DNA from: Lachnospiraceae bacterium
Lineage (GTDB): Bacteria; Bacillota; Clostridia; Lachnospirales; Lachnospiraceae
Assembly (NCBI GenBank): GCA_024683645.1
Contig: JAIKYA010000193.1
Coordinates: forward strand, 1 to 59,666
Direction of reading: 5' to 3'
DNA length: 59,666 nucleotides
Shown here: piece by piece, positions 58,707 through 59,666 of the stretch
Layout: each line of letters begins with the position of its first letter
How positions within the stretch are numbered: the first letter of the stretch is position 1
Notes under the pieces: model-generated
What the model saw: the letters and a program-made list of their open reading frames with translations, nothing else
What the model was told of the DNA's origin: nothing
Database searches by the model: none
Translations under genes and position numbers: made by a program

Positions 58707-59666
58707 CCTTACGAGTCTGAATGATAACTTTACGGGGCTTGAGAGATATGCGTATGAAGTGAGCCATGAGATGATAAAGGCTCATCCGGATACGGAGTTT
58801 ATCTGTGTGTTTAAGGGAGAGGTACCCGGGGTCTGCCGGCATTTTGAAGGTTGCGGGAATGTAAGCATAAGGCTTATAAAGAAAAAAGGAAAGCTGTATA
58901 CCAACCAGTTCATCCTGCCCGTGGAGATGAAGAAGCTTGCTGCAGATGCATATTATTACCCTGCATTTCCCATACCCCTGTTATTTCACGAAAAGAATAC
59001 GTATGTAATGGTGGCGGACACGGTGTGTTTTGATATGCCGGAAACCATGAAGACCAAAGCGAGGCTGTTCTGGTCGGAGGGGCTTAAGCACAGCGTAAGG
59101 GTGTGCAGGGGCATATCGGTGAATTCGGAATATACCCTGTCAAATGTAGCTAAGTATTTTCCGGGAAATGAAAAAAAGGCTGTAGTTGCATACTGCGGTG
59201 TCGATACGGAAAAATTCTCCTCAAACGAAGAAGGCAGGGCGGAGAAGGTACGTGAAAGATACGGACTGCCGGAAAGATATAATCTGAGCCTGTGCACCAT
59301 AGAGCCGAGAAAGAACTTAAAGCTTCTTCTGGATACTTATGCCGGGCTGAAGCGTTCGGGCAGAGAGCTGCTGCCGCTGGTGCTGAGCGGACGCGCCGGC
59401 TGGAAATACGAAGGCTGGTTTGATGAAGCAAAAGCGGTGCTCGGCAGCGATCTGGTGATCACAGGCTTTATAGACGACGAGGACCTGCCCTATGTATACA
59501 GAGGGGCGGATACTTTTATCTTTCCGACCCGCTATGAGGGGTTCGGCATGCCGCCGCTGGAGGCGCTGGCAGCGGGAGCAGGCAGGGTGCTGGTATCGGA
59601 TATACGGGTCATGAAGGAAGTGCTCGGAGATACGGCTGTTTACTTCAAAGAGAATGACAGGGCAGC
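58690..59666 (+). CDS. Family 4 glycosyltransferase, truncated by the window edge
   Basis: Hand translation from ATG 58690: MKIAIDLTSLNDNFTGLERYAYEV...CTIEPRKNLKLLLDTYAGL...DTFIFPTRYEGFGMPPLEALAAG; open to the end. Confidence 0.88.
   Translation, partial: MKIAIDLTSLNDNFTGLERYAYEVSHEMIKAHPDTEFICVFKGEVPGVCRHFEGCGNVSIRLIKKKGKLYTNQFILPVEMKKLAADAYYYPAFPIPLLFHEKNTYVMVADTVCFDMPETMKTKARLFWSEGLKHSVRVCRGISVNSEYTLSNVAKYFPGNEKKAVVAYCGVDTEKFSSNEEGRAEKVRERYGLPERYNLSLCTIEPRKNLKLLLDTYAGLKRSGRELLPLVLSGRAGWKYEGWFDEAKAVLGSDLVITGFIDDEDLPYVYRGADTFIFPTRYEGFGMPPLEALAAGAGRVLVSDIRVMKEVLGDTAVYFKENDRA

Overview
The window looks like part of a Lachnospiraceae/Clostridia-type Firmicute chromosome (taxonomy is inferred from SRP RNA sequence, codon style and gene families; no search was run). 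Positions 1-3868 hold ordinary genes: the 3' end of a MalK/UgpC-type sugar ABC ATPase with a clear intrinsic terminator, a GGDEF-EAL protein, a PucR/CdaR-type regulator, and tadA. An SRP RNA (ffs) gene follows at about 3916-4085, behind a near-consensus promoter. From about 4385 to the right edge (the last gene is truncated) lies a very large surface-polysaccharide locus of about 55 kb. It has about 46 plus-strand CDSs, mostly overlapping or abutting, interrupted by one minus-strand acetyltransferase. The locus encodes about 20 glycosyltransferases, six polytopic GT-C/DUF2298-like proteins, two PglK-like ABC flippases, two Wzy/O-antigen-ligase-like proteins and a WbaP/CpsE-type initiating transferase. 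Sugar-nucleotide genes include Glf, PseI, PseG, PseF, a PseH-like GNAT, UDP-GlcA epimerase, WecE, TviB/TviC-like proteins, FdtA, UXS, an AsnB-like amidotransferase and a KdsC-like phosphatase. The most unusual items are: (1) a nested-hairpin, cloverleaf-like structure at 4208-4339 in the leader of the giant operon, with competing CAAATG/CATTTG pairings; (2) a GNAT + acyltransferase-3 + GtrA triple fusion; (3) a VanZ + WecG/TagA fusion; (4) two promoter/start arrangements predicting leaderless mRNAs; (5) adjacent GtrB-like/GT-C gene pairs; and (6) a GT10 fucosyltransferase homolog. All functional calls come from motif recognition by eye.
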